Assembly: GCF_000337895.1 (NCBI RefSeq) | Contig: NZ_AOMA01000049.1 | Location: forward strand, 1 to 64,000 | Length of the DNA stretch: 64,000 nucleotides | Source: Halobiforma nitratireducens JCM 10879 | GTDB taxonomy: Archaea > Halobacteriota > Halobacteria > Halobacteriales > Natrialbaceae | Direction of reading: 5' to 3' | In this document: positions 46,612 through 55,956 of the stretch, piece by piece | Position numbering within the stretch: the stretch's first letter is position 1 | How the letters are laid out: every line of letters begins with the position of its first letter | Position numbers and translations under genes: made by a program | The notes under the pieces: generated by a model | Told to the model about the DNA's origin: nothing | Databases searched by the model: none | Seen by the model: only the letters and a program-made list of their open reading frames with translations

Positions 46612-49600
46612 ATGCCTTCACGCCGGATTTGCCGTCACATCCTCGTCGTCGGCATTGCCCTCCTGGCGCTCGGCCTGACCGGAGTCGTGGTGGCTGACGC
46701 CGCTCCCGCCACGCTCGAGGACGATCGTGACGCTGACCCCGACGTCGAGATCGACGCTGAGCTCCAGACCACCGACGGCACGACGACCGTCGTCGTCAGG
46801 TTCGAGGAACGATCCGAGCACGCGCTCCAACCGCTCTCCGAGGAGCAGCGCGTCGAATCGCTACAGACACATGCGAGCGATACGCAGGCACCCTTGACGG
46901 AACTCGCCGCCGACATCCCCGGCCTCGAGATCGAACGCCAGTTCTGGCTCACCAACGCTGTCGCTGTGAACGTCGATACTGACCGCGTCGACCTCGAGCG
47001 ACTCGGGGCCGTCGACGGCGTGACGGCGATCCACGAGAACTACGAGATCGAACCCCACGGCGCGACGACCACGGGATCGTCGTCTACGGCCGGTCCGGCA
47101 CCGTCGGTTCCCGAGTCGACGACCGACCCGATGCCGAGGTCGGAATCCGGATACACCGACGGGCTCGAGGCGATCGACGCCCCGACCGCGTGGTCGGCGT
47201 TCGACACCCGCGGCGAGGGGGTTCGGATCGCGGTCCTCGACACCGGGATCGATCCCGACCACGACGACATCACGTTCGACGCGGACAACTGGGCGGAGTT
47301 CGACGCGGGCGGAACCCACGTCGACTCGGAGCCACACGATCACGACGGCCACGGGACACACGTCAGCGGCACCGTCGCCGGCGGGAACACGACTGGAACC
47401 GCGATCGGCGTCGCCCCCGAGGCGGAACTCATGCACGGTAAGGTGCTCGGCGAGGACAGCAGCACCTTCACCGCGGTCGCTGCCGGCATGGAGTGGGCCG
47501 TCGAGAACGACGCGGACGTTCTGTCGCTGAGCCTCGGCGGGGGAAGCAAAGTCGACGCCATCGCCGAATCCGTCCGAAACGCCAACCAGGCAGGAACGAC
47601 CGTCGTCACCTCGGTCGGGAACGAGGGAGCAGGAACCAGTACGTCACCCGGCGACGTCTACGACGCGTTCTCGATCGGCGCGAGCGACGACACCACCATC
47701 GCGGGCTTCTCGAGCAGCGAAACCGTCCACAAAGACGAGTGGTCCGACCCGCCCGAAGACTGGCCCGACGAGTACGACGTTCCCGACGTCGTCGCGCCGG
47801 GGGTCGACGTGGTCAGTGCCTCTCCCGGGAACGCCTACGCCGAGAAGGACGGCACCAGCATGGCTGCTCCCCACGTGTCTGGCGCGATTGCGCTCCTCTA
47901 CGCGAACGCGGACGAAGACCTCTCCCCGGCCGAAACCCGCGATCTCCTCGCGACGACCGCCGACGACCTCGGAGCGGACCCAACTAGACAGGGTGCAGGT
48001 CGGATCAACGTCACCGACGCGCTCCTCGAGCACTCCCGCGAGACCCTCGATCCGACGATCGGCCCGGAGACGGCCAACGTCTCGCAGTCGACGACGATCA
48101 CCGTCGAGACCGACCACCCGATCGAGCGCTACCACTGGGAGATCGACGGGACGACGGCAACGACGACCGAGCCGGAACGCGAGTACACCTTCGAGGAACT
48201 GGGTGCGAGTGAGGTGTCGGTCACGCTCGAGGACATCGGTGGCGAGAAGCTCCCCGTCTCGTCGACGATCGACGTCGTCGACGAGGTACCGCCGTCGGCC
48301 GCGCTCGCGGCGAACGCCACCGAGAGCGTCGAGGTCGGCCTCGAGACGGTCGCTCTCGACGCGAGCGAGTCGACGGATAACCACGAGATCGAACACTACG
48401 AGTGGGCGGTCGACGGCGAGCCGCTCGAGACGACGACCGGGCCCGAGATCGAGCACACGTTCGAAGACACCGGAACGAGGACCGTCACGGTGACGGTCGT
48501 CGACGAATCGGGCAACGCAGACACGGCGACGATCGCGGTCGAGGTCGTCGATACGACGCCGCCGACGGCCGTACTCGAGGCACCCCCGGAGGCCGTCGCG
48601 TTCACGGAGACGACGTTCGATGCGAGCGATTCGACGGACAACCACGAGATCGACCGCTACGAGTGGGCTCTCGGCGACGGAACGGAGACGACGACCGACG
48701 AGCCGGTCGTCACCCACGAGTACGAGGAGACGGGCAACCGGACCGTGACGCTGACCGTTTTCGACGAGGCTGGACACAGCCACGAGGTGACGGAATCCGT
48801 TACGGTCGTCGCTCCGCCGACCATTACCGTCGACTCACCCGACGACGGCGCGGCGTTCGCCGACGGATCGGTCAGCGTCGACTATACCCTCGAGCACACG
48901 GACCTCGAGGGGGCGGCCGGGCTCGAGTATCGGATTCTCGACGCGGCCGACGAACCGGTCGGGAACTGGACGAGCGCCGACTTCGAGGCGACTCGAGAGT
49001 CGATGTCGTTCGACCTGACGACGCCGGAACTCGCGGACGGTACCTACACGATCGAACTCCGGCTCGTCGACGACGAGGGTGACGACCTGTCTCTCCCGTC
49101 GGCGACCGACGACGTAACTGTCACCGTCAAGACGAGCCCCCCCACCATCGACGCCGATGTCGGCCCCGCGAGCGACGAGTTCGACTCGATCGGGGCACAC
49201 AACCCGGCGGTGGTCGACGTCAGTGTGACCGATCCGCGCCACGCGTCGACGACCGTCGTAGTGGTCGGGCCGGACGAACAACAGGTCCGCGAGTGGGACC
49301 GGTCGGCCGAGACCGGCGACGGCGAGTTGACGACCCTCGAGTGGAACGCCACCGACGTGGACGGTGAACCGGTCGAGAGCGGCGAGTACGAGATCGTCGT
49401 GACTGCGGCAGACGACCTCGGCAACGAGGCCCAGGTCGACGAGACGGCCACCGTCGACACGACGCCACCGACGCTCGCCATCGAGTCGATCGATGGCGGC
49501 CACCTCGACGAGGATAGCCGCTATGGGAACGAGACGGACGACATCTCCGTGACGATCACGGCCGACGACGGACTCGGCGATCCGGACGGCCTCGAGTCGG

Positions 49601-51249
49601 TCGCCGTCGATCTCCGGGCAACCGAGACGAACTACCGGCACGCGTCCACCGTCGAGCACGAGGCAGACGGTACCTGGGTCGGTACCGTCGACCTCGAGGC
49701 CGTCCCCGACGAAGGGACCTACGACATTGCGGTCTCCGTCACGGACACAGCGAACAATACGGCCGCGACGACGGCCACCGAGCAGGTCCGGTACGATCGG
49801 ACCGCACCGCGACTCGCCGCGACCATCCGAAATCACGATCCAGGGGAAGAGACCGCCGACGTTCGCGTGCGCTCGAGCGAGCCGCTCCGCGAGGCACCGA
49901 CCGTCACGGTCACGCCTCCGTCCGGCGAGGAGCGGACCCTGACAGGGCTCACCGGAACGGACGACGCCACCTGGGCAGGCACGTTCGACGCGTCCGAGCA
50001 AGGGCAGTACGAGGTGACGGCGACCGGCGAGGACCGTGCGGGCAACCCCGGTAGCGACGACGCCCAGGTGACGATCGACGCGGTGAGCACGACGAACCGG
50101 ACCGTGACGGTGTACAACGAGCGGACGGGCACGTTCGTCGCGTTCAACACGACCGCGGACGTCGAGGAGACGTTCGTGACGATCTCGGAAACGCGATCGG
50201 CACCGCACCCGCTCGATCGCGGCACCAGTGGCGTCGACTTCCTGACGGCCGAACTGGCCGAGAACCTCGATGCGTCGCTCTCGAACGCGACGATCGGCAT
50301 GCCGGTCGACGAGGGACGGTTGCCCGACGGCGTCGCCCCCGACGCCGACGCGGTCGGTCTCCAGTGGTACAACGAATCGGCGGAGCAATGGGAGGATCGT
50401 GACCTCGAGACGAGAGAAATCGACATGGAGCAGGACGGTGAGACGATCGAGGGCACCTACTGGACCGCGACCGTCGATCACTTCTCGACGTACGGGGTGG
50501 TAGCCGAAGACGGGACGCCGCCGGAACTCGTCAGCGTCGACCCCGCGGACGGCGAGACGCTCGCGTCCGAGACGGAGACCCGGACGATCGAACTCGAGTA
50601 TGCGGACGATCACTCCGGCGTCGATACGTCGTCGATCGCGCTCTCGATCGACGGCGAGGACGTTACCGATAGCGAACGGACACAGATCACGTCGACGCAC
50701 ACGACTCACGAGGATTTCGCCGTCACTCCGGACGAGACGTACGAGATCGTCCTCGAGATCGCCGACGAGGCCGGCAACGAGGCAACCTACGAAACCATGT
50801 TCGATGTCGCTGCGGACGACGACAACGACGAAGACGGGGACGGGGACGGGGACGGGAGTGGCGACGATGGTGATAGTGGTGACAGCGGTGACAACGACGG
50901 CGGCAGTGGTGGTAGTATCGGCGGCGGCGGGAGTCTCGGTGGTGGGGGCGACGAGACCGACGAAGCGAACGAGACCGACGAAACGACCGATGCAGGCGAA
51001 GCTGACGACCAAGCGACGGACGATCCGTCGGAAACTGATACCGGTACCGATGCCATTGACGACTCCACGACCGGCGAATCCGAATCCGAAGCCGAGGCCG
51101 AAGATATCGCTTCCGATGAGAGAGACGAACCATCGTCCGACGTAGATGGTGGTTCCGACGACTCGGATGGAATTCCGGGCTTCGGTGTCGCGGGGACAAT
51201 CGTTGCGATGGTCGTGACTCTCGCACTCCACAAGGTCCGCCGGAAGTAG
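46612..51249 (+). CDS. Giant secreted subtilisin-like serine protease with Ig/PKD-like domains and PGF-CTERM-type tail
   Basis: The protein has 1545 residues. A signal-like N-terminus (HILVVGIALLALGLTGVVVA) is followed by an I9-like propeptide (about 45-145). The S8 domain has Asp210 (LDTGID), His247 (DGHGTHVSG) and Ser416 (GTSMAAPHVSG). Repeated Ig/PKD-like modules follow (about 475-1165; e.g. TVTVVDESGNADTATIAVEV). A PGF-pre-PGF-like region (about 1160-1300, ending DHFSTYGVV), a Gly/Asp/Ser-rich linker and a C-terminal GIPGFGVAGTIVAMVV helix with RRK fit the archaeosortase PGF-CTERM signal. It is probably cell-surface anchored. A GTG 12 nt upstream is an alternative start. Confidence 0.92.
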   Translation: MPSRRICRHILVVGIALLALGLTGVVVADAAPATLEDDRDADPDVEIDAELQTTDGTTTVVVRFEERSEHALQPLSEEQRVESLQTHASDTQAPLTELAADIPGLEIERQFWLTNAVAVNVDTDRVDLERLGAVDGVTAIHENYEIEPHGATTTGSSSTAGPAPSVPESTTDPMPRSESGYTDGLEAIDAPTAWSAFDTRGEGVRIAVLDTGIDPDHDDITFDADNWAEFDAGGTHVDSEPHDHDGHGTHVSGTVAGGNTTGTAIGVAPEAELMHGKVLGEDSSTFTAVAAGMEWAVENDADVLSLSLGGGSKVDAIAESVRNANQAGTTVVTSVGNEGAGTSTSPGDVYDAFSIGASDDTTIAGFSSSETVHKDEWSDPPEDWPDEYDVPDVVAPGVDVVSASPGNAYAEKDGTSMAAPHVSGAIALLYANADEDLSPAETRDLLATTADDLGADPTRQGAGRINVTDALLEHSRETLDPTIGPETANVSQSTTITVETDHPIERYHWEIDGTTATTTEPEREYTFEELGASEVSVTLEDIGGEKLPVSSTIDVVDEVPPSAALAANATESVEVGLETVALDASESTDNHEIEHYEWAVDGEPLETTTGPEIEHTFEDTGTRTVTVTVVDESGNADTATIAVEVVDTTPPTAVLEAPPEAVAFTETTFDASDSTDNHEIDRYEWALGDGTETTTDEPVVTHEYEETGNRTVTLTVFDEAGHSHEVTESVTVVAPPTITVDSPDDGAAFADGSVSVDYTLEHTDLEGAAGLEYRILDAADEPVGNWTSADFEATRESMSFDLTTPELADGTYTIELRLVDDEGDDLSLPSATDDVTVTVKTSPPTIDADVGPASDEFDSIGAHNPAVVDVSVTDPRHASTTVVVVGPDEQQVREWDRSAETGDGELTTLEWNATDVDGEPVESGEYEIVVTAADDLGNEAQVDETATVDTTPPTLAIESIDGGHLDEDSRYGNETDDISVTITADDGLGDPDGLESVAVDLRATETNYRHASTVEHEADGTWVGTVDLEAVPDEGTYDIAVSVTDTANNTAATTATEQVRYDRTAPRLAATIRNHDPGEETADVRVRSSEPLREAPTVTVTPPSGEERTLTGLTGTDDATWAGTFDASEQGQYEVTATGEDRAGNPGSDDAQVTIDAVSTTNRTVTVYNERTGTFVAFNTTADVEETFVTISETRSAPHPLDRGTSGVDFLTAELAENLDASLSNATIGMPVDEGRLPDGVAPDADAVGLQWYNESAEQWEDRDLETREIDMEQDGETIEGTYWTATVDHFSTYGVVAEDGTPPELVSVDPADGETLASETETRTIELEYADDHSGVDTSSIALSIDGEDVTDSERTQITSTHTTHEDFAVTPDETYEIVLEIADEAGNEATYETMFDVAADDDNDEDGDGDGDGSGDDGDSGDSGDNDGGSGGSIGGGGSLGGGGDETDEANETDETTDAGEADDQATDDPSETDTGTDAIDDSTTGESESEAEAEDIASDERDEPSSDVDGGSDDSDGIPGFGVAGTIVAMVVTLALHKVRRK

Positions 51250-51584
51250 GCGGGCCTGCACGACCGTCGTGGTTCCGTGCCCCTTCGAGAGGAGGGGCAG
51301 TCTGGAGTCTTCAGCCGCCGATCGGAGCCACTTCGGGCTCGGTCGCACTGGCCACAGATGTCGATAGCACCCCGAACTGGCGCTGCTCGGGTCACTGTTG
51401 TGTCCGACCCAATCGAAGCCACGTCGAAGCGTTGGTTGTCTTTCGAGGGTACAGGAGTACACGTCGGCTCGTTCCGGTCGGCAGCGAAAGTAGACCGGAC
51501 GGAGCGAGGGGAGACGAGAGCCCCAGTCTCGCGAGACGGCCGACGACGGAAACGGGGCGAAAACGGGAGTCCTCCGGCGGGCCC
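51250..51584. other. Intergenic region downstream of the protease
   Basis: No gene is supported in this 335-nt stretch. TGCCCC-(10 nt)-GGGGCA (51278-51299) could form a hairpin at the protease mRNA end. It lacks a clear T-run, so I do not call it a proven terminator. Confidence 0.35.
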
Positions 51585-51722
51585 TTACTCGTCGTCCGGA
51601 TCGCTACTCTCGAGTTCCGCGATCGCGTTCGCGACGTCCGAATCGGTCGCTTCCTCGAGCCGGTCGTTCCGATCACAAGCGCGGGGGGACTGTCTCGTTT
51701 CGGTGGGTTCCTGTTCGCTCAT
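51585..51722 (-). CDS. Possible small acidic protein (45 aa)
   Basis: The frame reads MSEQEPTETRQSPRACDRND to ELESSDPDDE. The acidic, helix-prone composition (DSDVANAIAELESS) fits haloarchaeal small proteins. No family is recognised and there is no strong promoter. It could be a chance frame; an in-frame Met 45 nt upstream would give a basic leader and seems less likely. Confidence 0.35.
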   Translation of the reverse strand: MSEQEPTETRQSPRACDRNDRLEEATDSDVANAIAELESSDPDDE

Positions 51723-51871
51723 CGTCGGGACTCGGGTTGGTCTTCTCTTTGCGTTCGAGTCCATCATAGGTTCCGACGATTCTCAGGCCCTGAAGTCACC
51801 CACGAGGGCCAAACGGGAGTGAGGGAGAGACCGACACCGAGTAACAACTGCAACGATTTGCACACTGATCG

Positions 51872-51911
51872 CCGATCCGTCTGGCGATCGGGTGCACACT
51901 GACTTGCAGTG
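51872..51911 (-). repeat. 40-nt inverted repeat, left copy
   Basis: Read on the minus strand it starts CACTGCAAGTCAGTG (5-bp stem hairpin) and ends CGCCAGACGGATCGG. It matches 55957-55996 in opposite orientation at 37 of 40 positions. It lies downstream of a usp gene, as the right copy does. Here GATCGCC...GGCGATC adds a second 7-bp stem. Confidence 0.85.
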
Positions 51912-51973
51912 GCTAGTATAAGTGTCGATCACCCGCCGTCTGTTGTTCTCCTCGTGGCAGTGTGGACTGGCAG

Positions 51974-52816
51974 TTACGCCGTCCGCGTCGGCGGGACGAG
52001 CATCACGTTCCCGTCCGCTCGAGCGACGACCTCCTCGGAGACGCTTCCGAGCAGGAGACGCCGAAGCCGGCTGTGTCCACGCGAGCCGACGAGGATCGTC
52101 GTCGGCTCGAACTCGCTTTCGGCAGCGAGGATCTCGCCGGATGGATCTCCCCGTCGCACGTCGACCCGCGTCTCGATTCCCCACTCCTCGAGTCGCTCGG
52201 CCAGCTCGGCCAGCCGCCTTTCGGGATCGTCTTCGGTCGGGTCCGGGTCTTTCGGCGTCTCGACGTGGACCAGCGTCGCCTCCTGTGTCGCGTGACGAAG
52301 ATACGAGAACGATTCGAACGCGCGGTCGGCGTTCTCGGAGAAATCGGTCGCGTACAGCAGCCGTCGAAAGAGGTGTTGTCTGAGCACGTCCGGTTCCTCG
52401 GACCCGCGTTCGATTCGATTGACGAGCAGCGGCGTCTCGGTCGTCCGTGCCAGGTTGCGTGCCGTCGATCCGATCACGCGGTTCTCGAGAGGGCTCTTTC
52501 CGCGGGAGCCGACGACCGTGAGACTCGCCCCGATCGTCTCGGCAATCCCCCTGATCCGTCGGTGGGGGGTCCCGCGAACGACGTGTACCTCGACGTCGAA
52601 CTCCGCACGCTCGATCACGCGTCGATACGTCTCGATCGCCTTCTTGCGTCGGTTCTCGAAGTCGATACCGGGCATCCCCGCGTGGACGTTAGACGGGATC
52701 ACCGTCACCAGATGCATCTCCTCGATACCGATCCGACCGAGACACGCGAGGCAGGTTTCGTTCTCGATGGTCGCCTCACTGGCGGCCGACAGGTCGGTTG
52801 CGAGTACCGCTCTCAT
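51974..52816 (-). CDS. Tandem universal stress protein (two Usp domains)
   Basis: The protein has 280 residues. The first Usp domain (1-140) starts MRAVLATDLSAASEATIENE, with VVGSRGKSPLENRVIGSTAR. The second (about 148-280) starts RRLLYATDFSENADRAFESF, with ILVGSRGHSRLRRLLLGSVS. Both carry the ATP-binding signature. Cys residues cluster in ETCLACLG (about 22-28). It was started at 52816, where the conserved strand begins. Upstream, ACAATA-A-TATTGT (52836-52848) may be the TATA or an operator. It lies inside the inverted-repeat-bounded segment. Confidence 0.92.
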   Translation of the reverse strand: MRAVLATDLSAASEATIENETCLACLGRIGIEEMHLVTVIPSNVHAGMPGIDFENRRKKAIETYRRVIERAEFDVEVHVVRGTPHRRIRGIAETIGASLTVVGSRGKSPLENRVIGSTARNLARTTETPLLVNRIERGSEEPDVLRQHLFRRLLYATDFSENADRAFESFSYLRHATQEATLVHVETPKDPDPTEDDPERRLAELAERLEEWGIETRVDVRRGDPSGEILAAESEFEPTTILVGSRGHSRLRRLLLGSVSEEVVARADGNVMLVPPTRTA

Positions 52817-53130
52817 ACTCGTCGTAGTCCCTGTTACAATAATATTGTTTTCATAGGCCAATACAAATACCACAGTGACTCCGGTCGGGCGGGATCGCTG
52901 TCGTGTCTCTCGCCACTCATTTTCCCGAACGGGCCGACCAGACCACGGCGGTAACTTCGCGCGCTGGCTGGTATCGAATCCGTTCTTCATCTCTTTCTCG
53001 GTCGCTATATTCGGAAAACGTATGGAGATATTCTCGTTGGATAGCCGTTACATACTCTGCAGTAATATTGTGTACCAATCCCAAAAGCATTATACGCACT
53101 CTTCGGGTAGGGAGAACTGAGTAGAAATCC
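52817..53130. promoter_or_regulatory. Divergent regulatory region between the tandem usp and the TauE module
   Basis: No gene is supported. It has the ACAATAATATTGT inverted repeat (52836-52848), TAATATTGTG (53063-53072) and a TATA-like CATTATACGC (53088-53097) serving the plus-strand module. CACAATATT, the reverse complement of the second site, recurs at 54606-54614 before the HTH gene. Confidence 0.5.
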
Positions 53131-53175
53131 ATGATCCGCACACGATCGGAGGCGACCCGGGTGATCGACACGTGA
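53131..53175 (+). CDS. 14-codon mini-ORF overlapping the next start codon
   Basis: ATG at 53131 opens MIRTRSEATRVIDT. Its TGA (53173-53175) overlaps the GTG start at 53172 (GTGA). It would be the first ATG after the TATA box near 53090. It may couple translation; nothing shows a functional peptide. Confidence 0.3.
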   Translation: MIRTRSEATRVIDT

Positions 53176-53321
53176 TCGAGTTCGCGTCGCTCTCGCCAGC
53201 GGTACAGGCAACGGTACTCCTCGTCGTGGTTCTCGTCGAGGCGGTCGCCCTGTATGCCGGCTACGGCGTCGTCGAACGGGCCGTCGCACCGCCGCTCATC
53301 GAGACGATCGAAAACGCATAG
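53172..53321 (+). CDS. Tiny single-helix membrane protein next to TauE (DUF7512-like)
   Basis: This 49-residue protein with a GTG start reads (M)IEFASLSPAVQATVLLVVVL and ends APPLIETIENA. One hydrophobic helix spans about 12-33. The stop (TAG at 53319) is 3 nt before the TauE ATG, so the two are surely cotranscribed. I remember a small haloarchaeal family of this shape beside sulfite exporters, but the name is uncertain. A small auxiliary subunit of the exporter is a plausible role. Confidence 0.7.
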   Translation: MIEFASLSPAVQATVLLVVVLVEAVALYAGYGVVERAVAPPLIETIENA

Positions 53322-53324
53322 TCA

Positions 53325-54356
53325 ATGGAGCCACTCGGACTGAGTCTTGGACTGTTGGCGCTGTTCGTCGCCTTCGGTTTCATGGTCGGAGTCTTCTTCG
53401 GGTTCTTCGGAATGGGAGGCTCGTTTCTCGTCACCCCTGCGCTGTTGATCCTCGGTTACCCCGCACCGGTGGCGATCGGGAGTTCGATGGCGTTCGTCTT
53501 CGGCACGGCCGTCATCGCGACGATGAAACACCACGATGTCGGAGAGGTCGATTACAAACTCGGCGCGTTGATGTTCGTCGGGATCGCCCTCGGGATCGAA
53601 GCCGGGAAAGTCCTCGTCTACGGTCTCGAGGCGATCGGTCGAGCCGAACTCGTCGTCGGGACGGCGTACGTGCTGTTGCTGGCGGCGATCGGTGGGCTGT
53701 TCGTTCGGAGCGCGCTCAGGACGGGAAGTGAGGTTACCGACGACAGCAGCGGTGACGGAAACGAAGAGGAAATCCCCGAGATCGCGACGAAAATCAAGTC
53801 GTACAACCTTCCGCCCATGGTCACACTGGCTGACGGGAGCAAGGCCTCCATGTGGACGATTTCGGGGGTCGGGGGCGGCGTCGGTGTCGTCTCCGGGTTC
53901 CTCGGAGTCGGCGGCGGCTTCATCCGTATGCCTGCGATCTACTATCTCGTCGGCGTCCCACTCGCTGCTGCCGTCGGCACGAGCCTCTTCGGCGCGCTCA
54001 TGTCCGGTGCAGTCGGCGCGTTCACCTACGGACTCGACGGTGTCGTCGACCTCGGAGTCGTGACGGGGCTGCTGGCCGGCAGCGCGCTCGGTGCCCGTAT
54101 CGGTTCGGCGGCGACGGCCTACGTCGACGAGGACGACGTAACCATCTACTTCGGCGTCATGCTGTTGCTGGCGAGTTTCGCCGTCGCGCTCGGCGAGTTT
54201 GCAACCTGGCTCGAGATGCCGATCCTCGATACGATGAGTTTCGTCCTGCTCGTCGGCTCGTCGGCGTTCGTCACGGTCGTCATCTTCTACTACGGTGCAC
54301 AAGCGGTTCGAACGAACGATATCGACCCGACTGCAACGGCGAGGGGGGACGATTAG
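53325..54356 (+). CDS. Sulfite exporter TauE/SafE family permease
   Basis: The protein has 343 residues and about 8-9 membrane helices in two homologous halves. Each half holds a glycine-rich signature: FFGFFGMGGSFLVTPALLIL near residue 25 and SGFLGVGGGFIRMPAIYYLV near 190. A charged loop (about 128-160, SEVTDDSSGDGNEEEIPEI) separates the halves. TauE/SafE proteins move sulfite, sulfonates or related anions; the substrate here is unknown. It is followed after 301 nt by a Cys-containing HTH gene that may regulate it. Confidence 0.93.
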   Translation: MEPLGLSLGLLALFVAFGFMVGVFFGFFGMGGSFLVTPALLILGYPAPVAIGSSMAFVFGTAVIATMKHHDVGEVDYKLGALMFVGIALGIEAGKVLVYGLEAIGRAELVVGTAYVLLLAAIGGLFVRSALRTGSEVTDDSSGDGNEEEIPEIATKIKSYNLPPMVTLADGSKASMWTISGVGGGVGVVSGFLGVGGGFIRMPAIYYLVGVPLAAAVGTSLFGALMSGAVGAFTYGLDGVVDLGVVTGLLAGSALGARIGSAATAYVDEDDVTIYFGVMLLLASFAVALGEFATWLEMPILDTMSFVLLVGSSAFVTVVIFYYGAQAVRTNDIDPTATARGDD

Positions 54357-54657
54357 CTGCTCGAGACGGCTGCCACGACCGTCGTGTTTCTCGAGGTCGT
54401 CTCGCGGTCGGCGAAGTCTCGAGCGCGACCGGGCCGACGGTAAGCGACTCTCTTTCAGGGAATCCGCGATCCGGATGGCTCACACGCGAGTGTCGCGACG
54501 GCACAGAGTCTTCGATCGTGCTCGCATACCGACCCAGACCTGGGTGGCAGAAGCGTCGTGTGATCCGCCCAGATCAGCCTTTCCGCGGCTGCTATTCGGG
54601 GTTGCACAATATTCACACAATCCTTTTATCGGCGCGTCTCCTATCTTCGGACAGATC
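54357..54657 (+). promoter_or_regulatory. Spacer with HTH gene promoter
   Basis: It is gene-free apart from the promoter. GCACAATATTCACACAATCC (54604-54623) directly precedes the TATA-like CCTTTTATCGG (54621-54631), 27-37 nt before the ATG. CACAATATT is shared (inverted) with the region before the TauE module. Confidence 0.5.
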
Positions 54658-55065
54658 ATGGCTAACTCGATGGCGGAGCAACTCCAGCAGGATATGGAAT
54701 GCGAGGGGCTGCTGGAGTGTATTCACGGTCTCAAGCAACTGGACAAGGAGTGCTTTCGGGTGATGGTCGAGAGCGACGAGCCACTGACCATCGACGAGGT
54801 CGCCGACCGGGTCGACCGCGAGCGTTCGACCGCCTACCGTTCGATCCAGCGGCTGCTCCAGGCGGGATTCATCCAGAAAGAACAGATCAACTACGACCAA
54901 GGCGGGTACTACCACGTCTACTACCCGTCGGACCCCTCCCAGATCGCCGACGACATGCAGCGTAAACTGAACGACTGGTACGCGAAGATGGGACAGCTCA
55001 TTCAGGAGTTCGAGGACAAGTACGAGCAAGTCGACGCCGACGACCCGACGCCTGTCGAAAGCTGA
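54658..55065 (+). CDS. TrmB-like helix-turn-helix regulator with conserved cysteines
   Basis: The protein has 135 residues. The winged-helix domain (about 30-95) includes PLTIDEVADRVDRERSTAYR and SIQRLLQAGFIQKEQINYDQ. A C-terminal coiled helix (DDMQRKLNDWYAKMGQLIQE) likely dimerises. Cys residues in MECEGLLECIHG and DKECFRVM lie N-terminal to the HTH, as I recall for thiol-stress regulators of the OxsR kind. It is expected to act as a redox- or sulfur-responsive repressor or activator of the adjacent transporter. That function is inferred. Confidence 0.82.
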   Translation: MANSMAEQLQQDMECEGLLECIHGLKQLDKECFRVMVESDEPLTIDEVADRVDRERSTAYRSIQRLLQAGFIQKEQINYDQGGYYHVYYPSDPSQIADDMQRKLNDWYAKMGQLIQEFEDKYEQVDADDPTPVES

Positions 55066-55438
55066 CCACAGTGTCCAGCTCCGCGAAGTTCACCCTCGAA
55101 GGGTCCGACTGTCTCTCCCTCCCTTTACCGTTCTCGGTCCGTCTGGCCTTCCCCGTCGACGCTTCGACGCGCGCTGATCGATACGTGAGCCACCCCTCGT
55201 CCGAACTGTCTTGTTCGGTAAGAGAAAGACCGAGACCGACGTTCGATCACAGTTGTGCGGATACCGGTCCGTCTCGAGCGTCGTCTCCGGGACGGTGGGC
55301 GACCGAGAGCAGAGCAGAGCAGAGCGGACGGCGGTCAGCGTTTCCCGTTGCTTTCAGCTACGATTGCCGTGATTTCGTCTTCCCACGGAATTAGAAGAGC
55401 GCGTTCGATTTATTTCGATCCGGAGCGACGATACGTGT
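55066..55438 (+). promoter_or_regulatory. Spacer upstream of a usp gene
   Basis: There is no supported gene. It has a short gagca repeat (about 55305-55326). The TATA-like TCGATTTATTTCGA (55402-55415) lies about 25-35 nt before the usp ATG at 55439. CGAAG-rich inverted words near 55085-55105 are weak. Confidence 0.4.
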
Positions 55439-55888
55439 ATGAACGTACTCGTCGCGGTCGACGGTTCCGATGCGTCAGAAAACGCGCTCGCTCACGCCAT
55501 CGACGTGGCGGAGGCGATGGACGGCACCGTCACTGCCGTCCATACCATCGATCCGTCCGTCTTCGACGTCGGTGGCAGCGATCCCATCGCGTCCGCGTCC
55601 GACGCCGACGAGCGGCTGATCCTCGAGAGCGTCGAGGACGCCGAACAGCGCGGGCTGGATGTTCTCGAGGAGGCGGTCGACCTCGCGTCAGAACACGGGA
55701 GCGATGTCGGAACGGAGCTGCTGTACGGGGACCCGGTCGAGGAAATCGCCGCCTTCGCCGACGACGAAGGGTTCGACGCCATCTTCGTCGGCCACCGGGG
55801 ACGATCCGGGCGAACCGAACTGCTGGTCGGCAGCGTCGCGAAGCAACTGGTCGAGCGGGCGACGGTTCCGGTGACGGTCGTCCGCTGA
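55439..55888 (+). CDS. Universal stress protein (UspA family)
   Basis: This 149-residue single Usp domain begins MNVLVAVDGSDASENALAHA, with GHRGRSGRTELLVGSVAKQL (ATP signature) and PVTVVR at the end. A Glu/Asp-rich middle is normal for the family here. It is the last gene of the segment bounded by the 40-nt inverted repeats; its stop is 69 nt before the right repeat. Confidence 0.94.
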   Translation: MNVLVAVDGSDASENALAHAIDVAEAMDGTVTAVHTIDPSVFDVGGSDPIASASDADERLILESVEDAEQRGLDVLEEAVDLASEHGSDVGTELLYGDPVEEIAAFADDEGFDAIFVGHRGRSGRTELLVGSVAKQLVERATVPVTVVR

Positions 55889-55956
55889 TGTCTCGTCTCG
55901 GTGGACTCTGATCGAAGCTCTCACTGACACACGAAGCGATGCAGACACTACAGTAA

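Noticed and set aside
48835-51462. 875-codon minus-strand frame under the protease
   Set aside because: It is antisense to the clearly coding subtilase and is Arg/Val/Gly-rich without domains.
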